From Coriobacteriaceae bacterium AF08-21 (GTDB taxonomy: Bacteria > Actinomycetota > Coriobacteriia > Coriobacteriales > Coriobacteriaceae), in assembly GCA_027687465.1 (NCBI GenBank), contig JAQCQR010000008.1, positions 1 to 64,000 of the forward strand: DNA of 64,000 nt. The letters run 5' to 3'. Shown piece after piece: positions 35,608-44,670 of the stretch. Within the stretch, counting starts at the first letter, position 1; each line of letters starts with the position of its first letter. Position numbers and translations under genes: made by a program. A model generated the notes under the pieces. The model worked only from the letters and a program-made list of their open reading frames with translations. It was not told the DNA's origin and made no database searches.

Positions 35608-36996
35608 ATGATTAAGATTGCCAAGTTTGGCGGCTCGTCGGTCGCCGACGCCGAACACTTTAAGAAGATCAAGGCCATCGTCGATGCCGACCCTGCCCGC
35701 CGTTTTGTGGTGGTTTCTGCCTGCGGTCGCCGTTTTAAGGGCGACACCAAGGTGACCGACCTGCTCTACCTGGTTAACGCGCACGTTAAGTACCACGTGT
35801 CGTGCGAGGAACTGCTCGAGGACATTGGCCAGCGCTACTTTGATATCGCTGACGAGTTGGAGCTCACCTATCCCATCCGCGAAGAGTTTGCGGCCTTTGC
35901 CGAGCGTGCTCGCTCCGGTGGCTACTCCACTGAGGAGCTTGTGAGCCGCGGCGAGTACTTCACCGCTCGCCTGATGGCCGAGTACCTGGGCCTGCCGTTC
36001 CTGGACGCCGCGACGGTCGTTGCATTCCATCACGATGGTACGCTCAGCATGAACCGCACTTCCGAGCTGGTGCAGGAGTACGGTCAGCAGGGCGGCTTTG
36101 TTATGCCCGGTTTCTATGGCGCGACGCGTGAGGGTCAGATTAAGCTGCTCGATCGTGGCGGCGGCGATATCTCGGGCTCGATCCTGGCCAAGTGCCTGGG
36201 CGCCGATCTGTACGAGAACTGGACCGACGTTTCGGGCTTCTATTCTGCCGATCCGCGTATTGTGCCCGAGGCGCAGCCCATCGCCCGCGTTACCTACGAG
36301 GAGCTGCGTGAGCTTTCGTACATGGGCGCAAGCGTCCTGCACGAGGAGGCCGTGTTCCCTGTGCGTGAGGCGGGTATTCCGCTGGTCATCAAGAACACCA
36401 ATGCGCCGCAGGACCCCGGCACCATCATTAGCGAGACCGCTGACGAGGGCGAGGCAGAGCCCATCATTACCGGCGTGACCGGCAAGCGCGGTTTTGTCGC
36501 CATCAACGTGGCCCGCGACCGCACCAAGCCCCGCGTCGGCTTTATGCGCCGTGCGCTTTCGGTGTTCGAACGCTATGACGTTTCCGTCGAGCACATGCCC
36601 ACTGGTGTCGACCGCTTTGGCGCCGTGGTGCAGGAGCAGGATGTGCACGATTCGCTGTACTCGCTTGTGGGCGACATTCAGCAGGAGGTCGAGCCGCTCG
36701 AGATCGAGGTTGTTGAGGGCCTGGCGCTCATCGCGACCGTCGGTCGTAACCTGCGCGGTCGTGCAGGTATCTCGGGCCATCTGTTTGGCATGCTCGGCCA
36801 GGCCGGCGTGAGCGTGCGCATGATTTCGCAGAGCTGTGACGAGATCAACATCATTATCGGTGTCGAGGAGAAGGACTTCGACTTGGCGATTCGGACCATT
36901 TACCGTGCCTTCTCCGACGAGAACGGCATTGTGAAAGTCGCGGACCTGGAGGCTCCCGCGCCGGTCGAACCCGCCCTGGCCGCCCTCCACAAGTAG
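35608..36996 (+). CDS. lysC: Aspartate kinase (monofunctional)
   Basis: 462 aa. It phosphorylates aspartate, committing carbon to lysine, threonine and methionine. KFGGSSVADAEHF is the catalytic N-terminus. The C-terminal roughly 150 residues form two ACT-type regulatory domains (for example ALSVFERYDVSVEHMPTGVDRFGAVV and HLFGMLGQAGVSVRMISQ), so allosteric control by an end product is expected. No fused homoserine dehydrogenase. It lies upstream of asd with a palindrome between. Confidence 0.94.
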   Translation: MIKIAKFGGSSVADAEHFKKIKAIVDADPARRFVVVSACGRRFKGDTKVTDLLYLVNAHVKYHVSCEELLEDIGQRYFDIADELELTYPIREEFAAFAERARSGGYSTEELVSRGEYFTARLMAEYLGLPFLDAATVVAFHHDGTLSMNRTSELVQEYGQQGGFVMPGFYGATREGQIKLLDRGGGDISGSILAKCLGADLYENWTDVSGFYSADPRIVPEAQPIARVTYEELRELSYMGASVLHEEAVFPVREAGIPLVIKNTNAPQDPGTIISETADEGEAEPIITGVTGKRGFVAINVARDRTKPRVGFMRRALSVFERYDVSVEHMPTGVDRFGAVVQEQDVHDSLYSLVGDIQQEVEPLEIEVVEGLALIATVGRNLRGRAGISGHLFGMLGQAGVSVRMISQSCDEINIIIGVEEKDFDLAIRTIYRAFSDENGIVKVADLEAPAPVEPALAALHK

Positions 36997-37005
36997 CGGC
37001 CATTC

Positions 37006-37039
37006 CGGTAGATTTTGGGACATGCCCCAAAATCTACCG
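37006..37039. terminator. Hairpin between lysC and asd
   Basis: Perfect 14-bp stem CGGTAGATTTTGGG (37006-37019) / CCCAAAATCTACCG (37026-37039), 9 bp after lysC. No T-run follows, so it may reduce rather than stop read-through. Confidence 0.6.
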
Positions 37040-37169
37040 TGGGGCGTTTCATTTCGGTTTCGTTTCGACGGGGCGGGTTTCATATCCGTCCCGTTTTTGT
37101 ATAAACTGGGCAAGACTATTCAGCCTGCTCGGCGTGCGGGCAAAAGCCACAACCTTTAAAGGGGGAAGC

Positions 37170-38195
37170 ATGAAACAGTACACGGTTGCTATTTTGGGCG
37201 CGACGGGAGCCGTGGGCACCCAGATGCTCGAGTGCCTCAACGAGCAGGAGTTTCCGGTCGGCAAGCTCAAGCTGCTAGCGAGCGCGCGCTCTGCGGGCAA
37301 GACCGTTGAGTTCCGCGGCGAGCAGATCGTGATCGAAGAGGCTTGCCCCGAGGCCTTTGAGGGCTGCGACATCGTGCTCGGCGCTGCCGGTGACGATATC
37401 GCGAAGGAGCTGCTGCCCGAGGCCGTCAAGCGCGGCGCCGTCGTGGTCGACAACAGCCATGCCTTCCGTCTGGATCCCGAGGTGCCGCTGGTCGTGCCCG
37501 AGATCAATGCCGACGACATCAAGTGGCATCACGGCCTTATCGCCAACCCCAACTGCGCGACCATCATCGGCCTGGTTCCTACGTGGCCGCTGCATCAGCT
37601 CGCCGGCGTGAAGCGCATGATCGTCTCGACGTATCAGGCGGCTTCGGGTGCCGGCGCTCCCGGCATGGCCGAGCTCGAGGCTCAGTTGGCCGCCCTGGGC
37701 CGCGGCGAGGAGATTCCCGAGCCGCGCGCCTTTGCCGCCCAGCTGGCGAGCAACCTGATTCCGCAGATTGGCGGTGTCAAGGAGGAGGGCTTTACCTCCG
37801 AGGAGATGAAGCTGCAAAACGAGGGCCGCAAGATCATGCATCTGCCCGAGCTGCGCGTGAACTGCACCTGTGTGCGCGTGCCCGTGCTGCGCTCGCACTC
37901 CGAGAGCATTACGCTCGAGTTCGAGCGCGATATTACGGTGGAAGAGGCCCGTGCCGCGCTGGCCGCCGCTCCGGGCGTGAAGCTGGTTGACGACATGAGC
38001 GCCGAGGACGCGCACGATCGCTTCCCCATGCCGATGGATACGTCCGACCAGGACCTGATTTGGGTCGGTCGCGTGCGTCGCGACATCTCGAACCCCGAGG
38101 CCGCGCGCGGCATCACCTTCTGGTGCTGCGGCGACCAAATCCGTAAGGGCGCGGCAACCAACGCCGTCCAGATCGCTAAGCTGCTCTGCGAGTAG
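37170..38195 (+). CDS. asd: Aspartate-semialdehyde dehydrogenase
   Basis: 341 aa from the ATG at 37170 (GGGGGAAG upstream). It reduces aspartyl phosphate with NADPH. The N-terminal AILGATGAVGTQMLE is the cofactor motif. The catalytic Cys lies in IANPNCATIIGL, and the substrate/His region is near LRSHSESITLEF. With lysC it supplies the shared aspartate pathway feeding thrB and thrC on the other strand. Confidence 0.94.
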   Translation: MKQYTVAILGATGAVGTQMLECLNEQEFPVGKLKLLASARSAGKTVEFRGEQIVIEEACPEAFEGCDIVLGAAGDDIAKELLPEAVKRGAVVVDNSHAFRLDPEVPLVVPEINADDIKWHHGLIANPNCATIIGLVPTWPLHQLAGVKRMIVSTYQAASGAGAPGMAELEAQLAALGRGEEIPEPRAFAAQLASNLIPQIGGVKEEGFTSEEMKLQNEGRKIMHLPELRVNCTCVRVPVLRSHSESITLEFERDITVEEARAALAAAPGVKLVDDMSAEDAHDRFPMPMDTSDQDLIWVGRVRRDISNPEAARGITFWCCGDQIRKGAATNAVQIAKLLCE

Positions 38196-38209
38196 CGGTT
38201 GACCTGTCC

Positions 38210-38339
38210 GGCGGGGGCCGGGCTTGGTTTTCAGAACGTCCTCGACCATGTGTGGCGCCTTGTCCTGCTCCTTCGGAGCCGCGGACAAGGCGCCACACTG
38301 GTCTGCGGAGTGTTCTGAAAACTAAGCCCGGCCCCTGCC
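38210..38339 (+). repeat. Nested palindrome, family P1 copy 5
   Basis: Arms GGGCTTGGTTTTCAGAAC (left, ending 38237) and GTTCTGAAAACTAAGCCC (right, from 38312) are the cores of 28-base pairing arms. Boxes GTCCTCG (38238) and CTGCGGAG, inner stem TGTGGCGCCTTGTCC/GGACAAGGCGCCACA. It starts 15 bp after the asd stop, same sense. Confidence 0.8.
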
Positions 38340-38547
38340 TGCGGTGACTCGGCTGCGAGCGGCCTGCGACGGGGCCGTTGCTGGTTGGGGCCGCTGGGCT
38401 GATGTGGGGGCACGTGGCCGTTGCAGGCCCTGGTCCCGGCGGCGGCCTCGGCGCTTTGCGCCTGCTGCCTTGGGTGACTTTGGGGTCGATTGGGGTTGTC
38501 TGCACAATTCGCGGTATTATGTTGCGGAGTTTTGAAAGGAGCCGCTG

Positions 38548-39126
38548 GTGGTCACGACGACATTTGCCTCGCCTTTGGGCGAAATCTTGCTTGCCGCTGA
38601 TGGCCGCGGTCTGACGGGGCTTTGGTTTGAGGGGCAGGAGCACTTTGGTTCCACGCTTCTCCGGGAAGACTCCGAACATGTTGAAGGCGCCGACGCGGTT
38701 TCCGGTACCGGTGGCATGTTGCCGGTGAGTCCGGCAAATGGCGCGGCTTCTTCGGTGCTTGAGCGTTCTTGGGCTTGGCTGAATGCTTATTTTGCGGGGC
38801 AGGAGCCTCGGTTTACGCCGCCGTTGCATATGATCGGCACGGCGTTCCAGCGCGAGGTTTGGTTTGAGCTGCTTTCAATTCCGCGTGGCGAAGTCGCTAC
38901 GTATGGCGAGATCGCTCAGCGTGTTGCGGCTCGACATCGTGTGCCGGGAAATGAGGCACCCGTCGTGTCTCCTCGTGCGGTGGGGGCTGCGGTTGCGCGT
39001 AATCCCATTTCGATTATCGTGCCGTGCCATCGCGTGGTCGCGGTCGACGGATCGCTCAACGGATATGCTGGCGGCCTTGATCGCAAGGAGTGGCTGCTTC
39101 GGCTTGAGGGCGCGTACGAGGAGTAA
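38548..39126 (+). CDS. ogt: Methylated-DNA-[protein]-cysteine S-methyltransferase
   Basis: 192-aa suicide repair enzyme removing alkyl groups from O6-alkylguanine. The acceptor is Cys160 in IIVPCHRVV. GTAFQREVWFELLSIPRGEVATYGEIA is the DNA-binding HTH region. The start is GTG with GAAAGGAG upstream. It carries insertions around residues 45-70 and 130-140 relative to compact homologues. It is a single-gene unit. Confidence 0.92.
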   Translation: MVTTTFASPLGEILLAADGRGLTGLWFEGQEHFGSTLLREDSEHVEGADAVSGTGGMLPVSPANGAASSVLERSWAWLNAYFAGQEPRFTPPLHMIGTAFQREVWFELLSIPRGEVATYGEIAQRVAARHRVPGNEAPVVSPRAVGAAVARNPISIIVPCHRVVAVDGSLNGYAGGLDRKEWLLRLEGAYEE

Positions 39127-39354
39127 CGCTCGAGCACTTTGCATAACTAGGGCGCCGTGAAAGGATGAGTCACTGTCCCTTCGTGCCCGGCATGCGTCAA
39201 AGCGCTCGACACGTGCGCCTTAAGTTTGGCTAAGCCACATCCTGCGTATTTAAAAACGTGCAGGTTGAGCAGCTAGGGCTGCGCTAAGGCAGCTGGCGGT
39301 GCGCTATCATCGGCAGTATCGAAACCTGTATAGCCGTGCGCCAAAGGAACAACT

Positions 39355-40044
39355 ATGAAGCTGATGCTTGCCGAGGACGAACCTGGCCTCTCCCGCGCCC
39401 TCACCGCGATTCTTCAACATAGCGACTACGAGGTCGACACCGCCCTCGACGGTCTAACGGCGCTCGAATATCTGCTTGCCAACGACTATGACGCCGCAAT
39501 TTTGGACATCATGATGCCCAGGATGGACGGCATCGAGGTGCTCAAGCGTACACGCGCCGCCGGTAAGCGACTGCCCATCATTATGCTTACGGCCAAAAGC
39601 GAGGTGTCCGATAAGGTCGAGGGTCTGGATGCTGGTGCCAACGATTACCTGACCAAGCCGTTTGCCGCCAAGGAGCTGCTTGCGCGTATTCGTGCCGTGA
39701 CGCGTGCCGCGACGGCAATTGACGCCGCGACGTTCAGCGTGGGCAACGTGCGTCTCGACACGGCATCGTGTACACTCGTTGGCCCTTTGGGCGAGGAGCA
39801 CCTGGCCAATCGTGAGTTTCAGCTTATGGAGCTCTTTATGCGCAACGCCGGCACGCGCATGCCCACCGAACGTCTGATGCTCGAGGTTTGGGGTGAGGAC
39901 GCGCCCGAAGGCGCCAACGTGGTGTGGGTCTACATCTCGTACCTGCGAAAAAAGCTGACGGCGCTGGGTGGCAACGTTGCCATCCGCGCGTCGCGCAATC
40001 AGGGATATTCGCTTGAGGTTGTCGAAGGGGACGAGCGGGCGTGA
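39355..40044 (+). CDS. OmpR-family response regulator
   Basis: 229 aa. Receiver domain 1-115 has acidic pocket Glu7-Asp8, phosphorylated Asp51 (ILDIMMP), and Lys at LTKPF. The C-terminal winged HTH (about 128-222) contains REFQLMELFMRNAG and VWVYISYLRKKL. Its TGA overlaps the GTG start of the sensor kinase, so the pair is co-translated. Target genes and signal are unknown. Confidence 0.93.
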   Translation: MKLMLAEDEPGLSRALTAILQHSDYEVDTALDGLTALEYLLANDYDAAILDIMMPRMDGIEVLKRTRAAGKRLPIIMLTAKSEVSDKVEGLDAGANDYLTKPFAAKELLARIRAVTRAATAIDAATFSVGNVRLDTASCTLVGPLGEEHLANREFQLMELFMRNAGTRMPTERLMLEVWGEDAPEGANVVWVYISYLRKKLTALGGNVAIRASRNQGYSLEVVEGDERA

Positions 40045-41420
40045 GCGTACGCGCGTGCTGCAAGCGCATGACGGAGCGGTTTCACGCCGCCTCGAGTAGT
40101 ACGGGGCGGGCTAATTCTGTTGACGCATTGGGCCGCCGTCTGCGTCGCAAGTTTATCCTCGTTGCCATGGGTGCCGTGACCGTGGTGCTCACGCTCATCA
40201 TCGTCGGCATCAACATTGTCAATTATTCGCATGTCTGCAAAATGGCCGATGCGCGCCTGGGCTATATCCTGGCGGACAAGGGCAGCATCGATTGGGAAGA
40301 CGAGCCCAAAACCGATCCCGGCAATGCCGGGGACGCGAACACCGGCATGGTTGCGGATGGCGATCGCGCGGGCGCTCGCGGGGGGCATTTTGAAGGCATG
40401 ACGGCGGAGTCTCCCTTCGACACGCGCTACTTTACGGTGACGCTTGTCGAAGATCAGGTGGTCGATGTCAATACCGCCCGCATTGCCGCGGTGGGCGCCA
40501 AGCGTGCCGCCCGTATTGCCATGGGGCTGGATTCCAAGGGCCTGACCTCTGGGTTTTCTGGTAACTACCGCTATACGACCACAGCTCAAGGCGAAAAGAC
40601 CACCTATGTGTTCGTGGACTGTTCGCGCGAGCTTGCAAGTTTCCATTCGTTTTTGAGCGCGAGTGTGGCAATCAGCTGCATTGGCTGGCTGGCGGTGCTG
40701 GCAATTGTAACGGTCGCCTCGGGCGCCGTGATTCGACCGATGGTCGAGAGCTACAGCAAACAAAAGCGGTTCATTACCGATGCAAGCCACGAGATCAAGA
40801 CGCCGCTCGCTGTGATCGATGCCGCGAATGAGGTGCAGGAGATTGAAAGCGGCGAGAGCGAGTGGACGCAGAGCATTCACGAGCAGGTCGCGCGGCTGAC
40901 GGCGCTCACGGAGCGTCTGGTATTTTTGGCGCGCATGGACGAGGGCTCGGCGGGTTTTGCCATGACATCGATCGATCTCTCGGTGGCAGTTGACAAGGCG
41001 GCCGCGCCGTTTGAATCGGTGGCGGTCTCGCGCGGCAAGCGTCTGTCGACGTCGATTGCGTGCGGCGTGCGGGCCCATGCCGATGCTGCGGCGGTGGCGC
41101 AGGTGGTTGAGCTGCTTCTGGACAACGCCACGCGCTATGCGAGCGAGGGCAGCGTGATTGAGCTGAGCCTGCGTGCCGTTTCGCGCGTTCAGGGTAAGGG
41201 CGCCACCGAGCTTGTCGTATCGAACGCCGTGGACGAGCTGCCCGAAGGCGACCTAGATCGATTGTTCGACCGCTTCTATCGTGCGGACGTGTCGCGCAGC
41301 TCCAAGACGGGCGGCTCGGGCGTGGGCCTATCCGTGGTGCGTGCCATCGCCGAAGCCCATGGCGGGAGCGCTTCTGTCTGCGGCCACGGTAACCAGATCA
41401 CCTTCACCGTCCGCCTCTAA
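40041..41420 (+). CDS. Sensor histidine kinase
   Basis: 459 aa. Two membrane helices (about residues 37-60 and 208-232) flank a roughly 145-residue extracytoplasmic sensor that has a Gly/Asp/Ala-rich stretch. Phosphorylated His250 lies in DASHEIKTPL, the N box in ELLLDNATRYA, and G boxes in SKTGGSGVGLSVV. The start is GTG overlapping the response regulator. An R2 repeat begins three bases after its stop codon. The ligand cannot be inferred. Confidence 0.92.
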   Translation: MSVRACCKRMTERFHAASSSTGRANSVDALGRRLRRKFILVAMGAVTVVLTLIIVGINIVNYSHVCKMADARLGYILADKGSIDWEDEPKTDPGNAGDANTGMVADGDRAGARGGHFEGMTAESPFDTRYFTVTLVEDQVVDVNTARIAAVGAKRAARIAMGLDSKGLTSGFSGNYRYTTTAQGEKTTYVFVDCSRELASFHSFLSASVAISCIGWLAVLAIVTVASGAVIRPMVESYSKQKRFITDASHEIKTPLAVIDAANEVQEIESGESEWTQSIHEQVARLTALTERLVFLARMDEGSAGFAMTSIDLSVAVDKAAAPFESVAVSRGKRLSTSIACGVRAHADAAAVAQVVELLLDNATRYASEGSVIELSLRAVSRVQGKGATELVVSNAVDELPEGDLDRLFDRFYRADVSRSSKTGGSGVGLSVVRAIAEAHGGSASVCGHGNQITFTVRL

Positions 41421-41422
41421 GA

Positions 41423-41466
41423 CCTGCCAAAAAGGGACAGGTTTATTTTGGCAGGTTTTATCTGTG
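41423..41466 (+). repeat. R2 repeat copy 3
   Basis: CCTGCCAAAAAGGGACAGG...TTTTGGCAGGTTTTATCTG directly after the kinase stop codon. The CCTGCCAAAA/TTTTGGCAGG stem and T-rich tail could act as a terminator. Confidence 0.8.
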
Positions 41467-41586
41467 CAGACGGCAGCGGAGGCTGGCGGTGATCGGCGCC
41501 ATGAACGCCACCGACCCAAATAAACGCACTTCTAACTGCTAAAATATGGACATCGTTGTTCGGCTCCCGAAGGAAAGGAGACGGTC

Positions 41587-42261
41587 ATGCAGTACGAGAT
41601 CGGCGGAGGGGCTTTCCCGGTTGTTACGTGCAACCTTAGCGACGGCGAATCCATGATCACCGAAAGCGGTGCCATGGTCTGGATGACCCCCAACATGGAG
41701 ATGTCCACCTCGGGCGGTGGCATAGGCAAGATGTTCTCTAAGGCTTTTTCGGGTGAGGCGTTGTTCCAAAACATTTGGACCGCGCACGGCGATGGCATGA
41801 TTGCGTTTGGCTCTTGCTTCCCCGGCCGCATTATACCGATCGAGATTGGCCCTGGTAAGAGCTGGATTTTGCAGAAGCGTTCGTTCCTTGCCGCGGAAAG
41901 TGGTGTTGAGCTGAGCATCCACTTTAACAAGAAGGCAAAGACCGGCGTCTTTGGCGGCGAGGGTTTTATCATGCAAAAGCTCACGGGCTCGGGTATTGCC
42001 TTTGCCGAGATCGACGGCGACCTAGTTGAGTACGAGCTTGCTGCTGGCCAGCAAATGATTGTAGATACCGGCAACGTGGCCGGCTTTGAGGAGACGGTGA
42101 GCATCGACGCGCAGATGGTCAAGGGCGTCAAAAACATCATGTTTGGCGGTGAAGGCGTGTTTAACACTGTGCTCACCGGTCCGGGGCGCATCTGGCTGCA
42201 GACAATGCCCATTTCCAATCTTGCGGCAGCAGTGGCTTCGATGACCAACAACAATAACTAA
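41587..42261 (+). CDS. AIM24/TIGR00266-family protein
   Basis: 224-aa double beta-helix protein of unknown function. Family features are the early SDGESMITESGAMVWMTPNMEM, repeated Gly-rich strands (GGGIGKMFSKAFSGEALFQN), and late GPGRIWLQTMP. AGGAAAGGAGA precedes the ATG. It is a lone gene, and the C-terminus ends in an Asn run. Bacterial members are often linked to stress or membrane contexts, but no specific role is supported here. Confidence 0.88.
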   Translation: MQYEIGGGAFPVVTCNLSDGESMITESGAMVWMTPNMEMSTSGGGIGKMFSKAFSGEALFQNIWTAHGDGMIAFGSCFPGRIIPIEIGPGKSWILQKRSFLAAESGVELSIHFNKKAKTGVFGGEGFIMQKLTGSGIAFAEIDGDLVEYELAAGQQMIVDTGNVAGFEETVSIDAQMVKGVKNIMFGGEGVFNTVLTGPGRIWLQTMPISNLAAAVASMTNNNN

Positions 42262-42330
42262 TCGCGTATAGGATGACGCGCGCGGCGGGCCCGGCCTGTC
42301 GTGCGCGTTTTTTGGTGGCAAACGCCCTGT

Positions 42331-43575
42331 TTATCGGGTGCGGCTGTGCTCCTGCAGGGCGTAGATTGATTTGTCCATGTTGAACAGATAAGCCACAACG
42401 CAGACGATGAAGAACATCGGCAGATTACCGAAACCGAAGACCTCGCAGCCAATGAGGATCGGCGCGAGTAGCGTGTTGGTGGCGCTGCCAAAGACGGCGG
42501 CGTATCCCAGCGCGGCGCAGAGCTCGACGGGCATGCCGAGAATCCCGGCGAGTACGACACCCAGGCTGGCTCCGATGGAGAACAGCGGCGTCACCTCGCC
42601 ACCCTGATATCCTGCGGAAAGCGTGGCGATGGTGAGTACGAATTTGAGCGCCCAGTCCCAAGGCATGATCGACGCCTCGCCGTTGTCACCCAGTGCCGCG
42701 GATATCAGGTTGGTGCCAAGGCCGCAGTATCGCCCCTGCCACAGCGCGAACAGAATCGCCGACAGCGCAAGGCCCATAACGGCAACGCGTATGTAAGGGC
42801 TGGGGAGCAGCCGCGCTGCAAGGGTCTTGGCATGGGCAAGGCACCAGGCAAAAGCTCCACCTACCATACCAAACGCGATACCCAACAGCGCCAGTCGTCC
42901 AAGACCGGGGAGGTCGAGCGCATACGAGGCGGTAATGGCGACCTCGAACTTCTCGAGTCCCAGAGCGCCGGAGGTCATGCTTGCGGCAAGCGAAGCCGTA
43001 AGCGCGGGAAACAGCGCGCGGTATTCCATGCGTCCTGCGACCAGTACTTCGATCGCAAAGACCGTGGCGGCGAGGGGCGTTCGGAAGAGTCCGGCAAAGC
43101 CGGCGGCCATGCCGATAAGCAAAAACGTGTTGCTGGGGTCTCGGAAAGGTAGACGTCGGCCGATCCAATGCGAGACGGTTGCGCCGATCTGCACGGCTAC
43201 GCCTTCTCGTCCCGCGCTGCCGCCAAAGAGATGCGTGGCCCACGTGCTCAGCATAATGAGCGGCACCAAACGTGGGGAGATGGCGTCCTCGCGTCCGTGG
43301 CCTACGTCGAACACCAGACTCATGCCGCGGTCGGTGCCCTTGCCCCAGGTGCGGTAGGCAAACACGATGGCAAGGCCCGCAAGAGCGAGAAAGGGGAGCA
43401 GCAACGCGACGTGCGAGTCCCGGAAGGCGCCAATTGCCAGGAGCACACGACCAAAAAGGGCACAGATGGCGCCAACGATAACGCCGATAGGGATTCCGAC
43501 GGCGCCCATGAGCACGAGACCGCTATAGGTGTTGACCAGGCGTTTAATCCTGCTCGATGCGCTGCTTTCTGACAT
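42331..43575 (-). CDS. ClC-family chloride (possibly fluoride) channel/antiporter
   Basis: 414 aa with about 10-11 membrane helices. GGSAGREGVAVQIGA contains the selectivity and gating Glu segment (GREGx). GYQGGEVTPLFSIGASLG is the second pore motif. The wording of both motifs (GREGV, GGEVTPLF) is closer to fluoride-type ClC proteins than to EriC chloride exchangers. No fluoride riboswitch is visible upstream, so specificity is unsettled. The ATG at 43575 is favoured (GGAA upstream); a GTG five codons earlier is possible. Confidence 0.85.
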   Translation of the reverse strand: MSESSASSRIKRLVNTYSGLVLMGAVGIPIGVIVGAICALFGRVLLAIGAFRDSHVALLLPFLALAGLAIVFAYRTWGKGTDRGMSLVFDVGHGREDAISPRLVPLIMLSTWATHLFGGSAGREGVAVQIGATVSHWIGRRLPFRDPSNTFLLIGMAAGFAGLFRTPLAATVFAIEVLVAGRMEYRALFPALTASLAASMTSGALGLEKFEVAITASYALDLPGLGRLALLGIAFGMVGGAFAWCLAHAKTLAARLLPSPYIRVAVMGLALSAILFALWQGRYCGLGTNLISAALGDNGEASIMPWDWALKFVLTIATLSAGYQGGEVTPLFSIGASLGVVLAGILGMPVELCAALGYAAVFGSATNTLLAPILIGCEVFGFGNLPMFFIVCVVAYLFNMDKSIYALQEHSRTR

Positions 43576-43760
43576 TTTGCTTTCCGACACTTGCTCTCTT
43601 GATAGAAAAAGAGCTGGAGTTGCGCATCGTTGAGAGGCTTTCCAGCTTTAGCAAAACAAACTTATAAGATGCGACGGGCCGCGTCAAGATAATTACCGGA
43701 CGGCCTAGGAGGCGGCTGGTTGGCTGGCTTAAAACCTAGCGCGTGAAATGACGCCCCACG

Positions 43761-44399
43761 CTATTCAGCGCGCTTGATAGGATGACGAACCACGGTCTTA
43801 AGTTTCTCCGGTGCGCATTTGCGTGGATCGGAGAGATAGATTTCGTGATGTAAACGGGTGTCTGAGAAGTCGGGAACATAGCCCAGCTCGGTCGTGTATT
43901 CATGCATAGCGTCTACGGTCGCCGGTTCGTTGTCGTAGGGCCCGGTGTGCATACATTGAACGCAGAGACCCTCGTCAACTTTAAGCAGTTCGACGGCGGA
44001 AAAGTCCAGTTTCTTTTTGGTCGTGGCTTCCGCGACTGCCCAGCCAAAGTCATCTCGGGTGACGAAATCGGGCAGGCGGATGCACGAGATAAAGTTGAAA
44101 TTGTCCTTGCGTACATAATCGATGTCGCCGCTCGGGGACTCTTGCCACCAGAAACCCTCGAGCGGCGGTACCACAAAGTCGAAATAGCCCTCGATACTCC
44201 TTGAGCCTTTCTTCGACATCTTGACGGTATAGGCGATGCCGTAAAGTAGCGGCAGGGCGTTTTGATACTCGCCACCTTCGGTATTTGGGTCACCCTTTCC
44301 GCGAACGGCAACGTAGCTCATAGGCGGGACAGTTACGATACTCGGCTTGCTTGCAGGTTTGTAGAGCTCCTTGCATTCCTTCTTAAAGTCGAACGCCAT
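43761..44399 (-). CDS. GyrI-like small-molecule-binding domain protein
   Basis: 212 aa, a stand-alone GyrI/SOUL-like effector-binding domain. It has PPMSYVAVRGKGDPN near residue 25, central GYFDFVVPPLEGFWW and late VQCMHTGPYDNEPATVDAMHEY. Family members bind drugs or small ligands, and some protect gyrase or hydrolyse cyclopropane-type toxins. A perfect CGAAC-N4-GTTCG site stands 57 bp upstream, which suggests SOS control. No DNA-binding domain is attached. Confidence 0.85.
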   Translation of the reverse strand: MAFDFKKECKELYKPASKPSIVTVPPMSYVAVRGKGDPNTEGGEYQNALPLLYGIAYTVKMSKKGSRSIEGYFDFVVPPLEGFWWQESPSGDIDYVRKDNFNFISCIRLPDFVTRDDFGWAVAEATTKKKLDFSAVELLKVDEGLCVQCMHTGPYDNEPATVDAMHEYTTELGYVPDFSDTRLHHEIYLSDPRKCAPEKLKTVVRHPIKRAE

Positions 44400-44455
44400 G
44401 TTGGCCGCCTTTCTGCGTATTGGCCTGCTTAGATAGTTGAATCATATCATAGAAA

Positions 44456-44469
44456 CGAACAACTGTTCG
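44456..44469 (-). promoter_or_regulatory. LexA-type SOS box
   Basis: CGAACAACTGTTCG fits the Gram-positive and actinobacterial LexA consensus CGAAC-N4-GTTCG exactly. It is upstream of the GyrI-like gene, with TATGAT nearby as a possible -10 on that strand. Confidence 0.6.
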
Positions 44470-44580
44470 AATGATTTGGCTGACAGATTGAGATGCGTGC
44501 GTTGTGTTTGGCGGTCGGCCTGACCCCGTTGATGATTTCTCGGCCTCCCCGGCGCCCTATCTATAGCTGCCGTTTCCCCA

Positions 44581-44620
44581 TATAAAACCTGCCAAAATAA
44601 ACCTGTCCCTTTTTGGTAGG
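44581..44620 (-). repeat. R2 repeat copy 4
   Basis: Minus-strand R2 element (TATAAAACCTGCCAAAATAA at its + strand left end). It lies in the divergent gap between the GyrI-like gene and the ABC ATPase. Confidence 0.75.
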
Positions 44621-44670
44621 TGGGAAATGGGTAATACTAAAGAGTTATCCGACCAGATGGGAATTAATCG

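Noticed and set aside
35314..37113. Roughly 600-codon frame antisense to lysC
   Set aside because: Overlaps aspartate kinase entirely; no recognisable domain, and composition typical of a shadow frame.
43576..43760. Possible fluoride riboswitch before the ClC gene
   Set aside because: The region lacks the conserved fluoride-aptamer sequence pattern; only an imperfect AGCTGGA/TCCAGCT hairpin is seen.
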